Below are positions 61,367 through 64,000 of a DNA stretch of 64,000 bases, piece after piece. Both the position numbers and the translations under genes were made by a program. The stretch spans positions 11,264,001 through 11,328,000 of the forward strand of contig CM029115.1 of the NCBI GenBank assembly GCA_016859345.1, given 5' to 3'. This stretch comes from Istiophorus platypterus (taxonomy: Eukaryota > Chordata > Actinopteri > Istiophoriformes > Istiophoridae). The notes under the pieces are model-generated. The model was not told where the DNA came from. It saw only the letters and a list, made by a program, of their open reading frames with translations, and searched no databases. Positions within the stretch are counted from its first letter, which is position 1; every line of letters starts with the position of its first letter.

Positions 61367-64000
61367 GTAAGAATGTTGGAGGCAGGAAGGAAATTTTTGG
61401 AAAACCGGGGCAGAGGGACAGAAGGACAGATGTTCTTCAAAAACAGTCATGATGGGGGAGGCAGACAAGAGTGACAGTTTAGGGTTGGAGCAGGAGTTAG
61501 GGGAAGAGACTTAGGTGAGAAAATGGGAGGGAGGATTTTGGGCGAGTTTGGAGTAGACATAAAAGGCAAGAAGGTGCGGAGAGGAGGTGGGTGGAATGGG
61601 CTAGGTGAGGAAGCAAGGGATGGAAATGTTAGGTAACAAGGAATGAAGGGAGGATGGGAGGCAAAGAGAGAAAGAGAGGCTCTTGTGTGGTCAGCCTGTG
61701 TGTGAAGAGGTTGGCCAAGCTCCAGTCGCCTCTCAGTGAGCGAGTGTTAACCACATGGCTAACCCCCCCCCGCCCCCCTTTTCCTCTCTCTCTTTTTCTC
61801 TCTCAGATGGTGGGCTGGTCATTGCAGCTCTGGCCCTTCGCTCTCGTTGACCGCTGGGATTATTATCTCCCTAACACACACTCTGCAAACACACTGCAAC
61901 ATTCTTATCTTCTACGCTGACTGTACACCTCCTAATCGCACACCCACACATATACACATGCACACATGCACATACACAGACACACGGCTCGGGGCACCTA
62001 GCTCGGCCAGTTTACTTCATGGTCAAACACAGGAAGTGACCCTTTGTATAAATCTAATTTCATTGTGAAAATAAATATGGCCAGTGAGGGATGAGGTATT
62101 AAAACAATGTTATCCTCTTCATACAAGTCTTTTCTTTCACTCCTTCCAACCACATTCATGATTTTGGGCTTCACAAAAGCTTTCATTCAGTAAGATAATC
62201 ACAGGGTTTCATATAAAAGTGTCCTCATCGATTAACCGTGTCTTACTCTGGCTGATGGCAGTAGTGTCACAGTAATGAATGTACATTTGTGTATGTGTAT
62301 GTGTGTGTATCTGTGTGTGCGTGCGCTTGTGCGTGCGTGTTTGTGTGTGAAAGACATCAGTCTCTGGCGTCTGAGGAGTTAGGGCTGCTGTGGGACTAGC
62401 GGGCGGTGTGTGAGCTGTCAACGCAGGCTTTTTTTTTTCGCAACCCCCCTGGCAGAACCTTTACACAAACTCTAATAAGGGATAATTAGCTGCAGTGCTA
62501 TCTTACTCTGTCGCATTTCTTCACGTGCGCGCTGTTTCCCCACCATTCAGCTGATGAAGTTGCTTTACACTATTTGGCCATATGGTAAAAAATCCATTAT
62601 GTTGTTTACAGTAATGTAGTCAAACTAACTTGCACCTACCGTCAGCTCTATTTTTTTTACCTTAAGCAATAGCAAATTAGAATTTAAAATGTAATGCTTA
62701 TTGCATGTTAGCTCCATATACACTTTCTTATTCGCATGCAATTGTTGAATCAGCCACAAATTTGGCTGAGTTTTTACTCAGAATGATGTGAAAAAACAAA
62801 AAAACATTCCTATGAGCAGCAGATCTGTGTATGTGAGAGAGGTCAAAGGTCAGACTAGTTGGGGGTGACAGAATACCTATGGTAAATCAATTAATCACTC
62901 TTTACAACTGAGGTGAAGAGAAAATCATCTCAGAAGCCTTTCTCAATATTGTTGCTGACCATGTGATTCCCTTCATCGCCACAATTTACCATTTTCTAAT
63001 GGCTACTTCGTGCTTGATGATGCACCATGTCACAAAGCAAAAGTCATATTAAACTGGTTTAATGAACATGACAATGAGTTCAGTGGCCTCCCTAGTCCCC
63101 AGATCTTCATTCACAGTATGAGTGTGTAGCTTAAGTGACACAAGTTATATGTTGTTGTCATGTCAACATGGAGCAGAATCTCAAAGGTATGTTTCAAGCA
63201 TCTTATGGAATCCGTGTATTAGGATTTGAGACTGTTTTGAGAGCAAAGGGAGGCCCTACCTAGTGTTGGTATGATGTTCCTTATAGCGTTCTTGGTGAGT
63301 GTATGTATACTGTATTTTCCTGCCGCTCCCCTCGTCTTGCCTGTAACCTTTAACACTTAGTAAAGTTAACAGTGTGAGATCATTATAACTGTCCCAATCA
63401 AGTTTTCAACCATCCTGTGAGGGAGCATGCAGTATTAATTACATCTTAATATCGGGCTCTGCTTTCTTCACCTGCGTAATGTATGCTGGACAGGGTCAGA
63501 TGCATTGAAACGAGGGCAGTCTGTAGTAGTGGTGTGTCTTTTTGAGGATGTAGCATCATCTTTTCACAGCTCTATGAGATGGAAATCAAAGCAAATAGCA
63601 CATCAGCCAAGTGCCACGTCAAGTCAGACTTTTTTGTAATATGCTTTATGCTATCACATAGATAATTAATTTCTCCCTCCATAGCAGTACTGTATTATGT
63701 ATTATGGCATTTAAAAAACAGATTTTAAGAATGCTTTCTGTGTCTATTTTTTCAGGCCAGCAGGCTAATACAAAATTATCCTCATTAAGCAGAAAAATAG
63801 GGGTCATGTAGAAGGTTTAGATTTTCCAGCCAAATACACTTGTCCTTCAATGCGGGGATTGCGAGACTCAGGATAAAGATTAATGAGTGAGCAGGCTGAC
63901 TCTGTGATGGTGGCCCTTGAATTTTGACCTTTGACCCAGTAGTCAGCAGGATGATAGTGTGTATGACCTCACTTCTATCATCCACACCCACTCCTGCACT
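61367..64000 (+). other. fam172a: intron 6 of fam172a (5' part)
   Basis: Intronic sequence runs to the window end; the next exon is not reached. It holds purine-rich sequence just after the donor, a complex block near 61800-61920, a TG-rich run at about 62290-62350 and a Tc1-like remnant at 62885-63305. No further coding exon of this gene was recognised. Confidence 0.75.
62885..63305 (+). mobile_element. remnant of a third Tc1-like element
   Basis: The + strand keeps ordered scraps of a common fish Tc1-type transposase. There is TIVADHV-like sequence near 62945-62970, then ATTTTCTAATGGCTACTTCG followed by DDAPCHKAKVILNWFNEHDNEF at about 63017-63085. A tail near 63190-63280 ends with an AGCAAAGGGAGGCCC segment and GTTCTTGGTGAGTG, which resembles the right terminal repeat. 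Stops and a large internal deletion show it is dead. The left end was not found. Confidence 0.75.

Overview
The window is vertebrate nuclear DNA, most likely from a ray-finned (teleost) fish. The evidence is one split gene with GT-AG introns, a CpG-island promoter, very many CA/TG, TA and CT microsatellites, and decayed Tc1-like and hAT-like DNA transposons of types common in fish. There is no operon structure, no ribosome binding site and no prokaryotic gene.

One protein-coding gene is supported, on the + strand: the 5' part of fam172a (arb2a), which encodes an Arb2-domain protein. Six coding exons join in frame with consensus splice sites: 2410-2518 (exon probably from 2375), 3606-3707, 7466-7566, 18422-18487, 20072-20263 and 61148-61366. 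They encode about 263 residues. The human protein is about 416 residues as I remember it, so the rest of the Arb2/alpha-beta-hydrolase-like domain and the C-terminus lie beyond position 64000. The promoter is probably the GC-rich block at about 1380-2130.

Layout: 1-1140 is AT-rich upstream DNA with no recognisable gene. 1140-2374 holds the CpG island and 5' leader. 2375-20263 holds five coding exons, with introns of 1.1, 3.8, 10.9 and 1.6 kb. 20264-61147 is a single 40.9-kb intron. 61148-61366 is the sixth coding exon, and the next intron runs off the end.

The large intron holds a decayed Tc1-like element with a frameshifted transposase (about 20.9-22.4 kb), a short internally deleted Tc1-like element (29.8-30.7 kb), an old dispersed fish repeat (37.86-38.2 kb), many microsatellites, a 45-bp degenerate minisatellite, and several complex, mixed-composition blocks that look like candidate conserved noncoding elements. 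In mammals this gene lies beside NR2F1, a developmental regulator, so enhancers of a neighbouring gene inside this intron are plausible. That cannot be shown from one sequence.

I found no previously undescribed gene system. The points most worth checking are the two alternative start codons around a hydrophobic N-terminus (weak first, strong second), a Gln at the position where the human protein has the His of an HG motif, and the candidate regulatory blocks, especially those near 39.2 kb and 51.3 kb.
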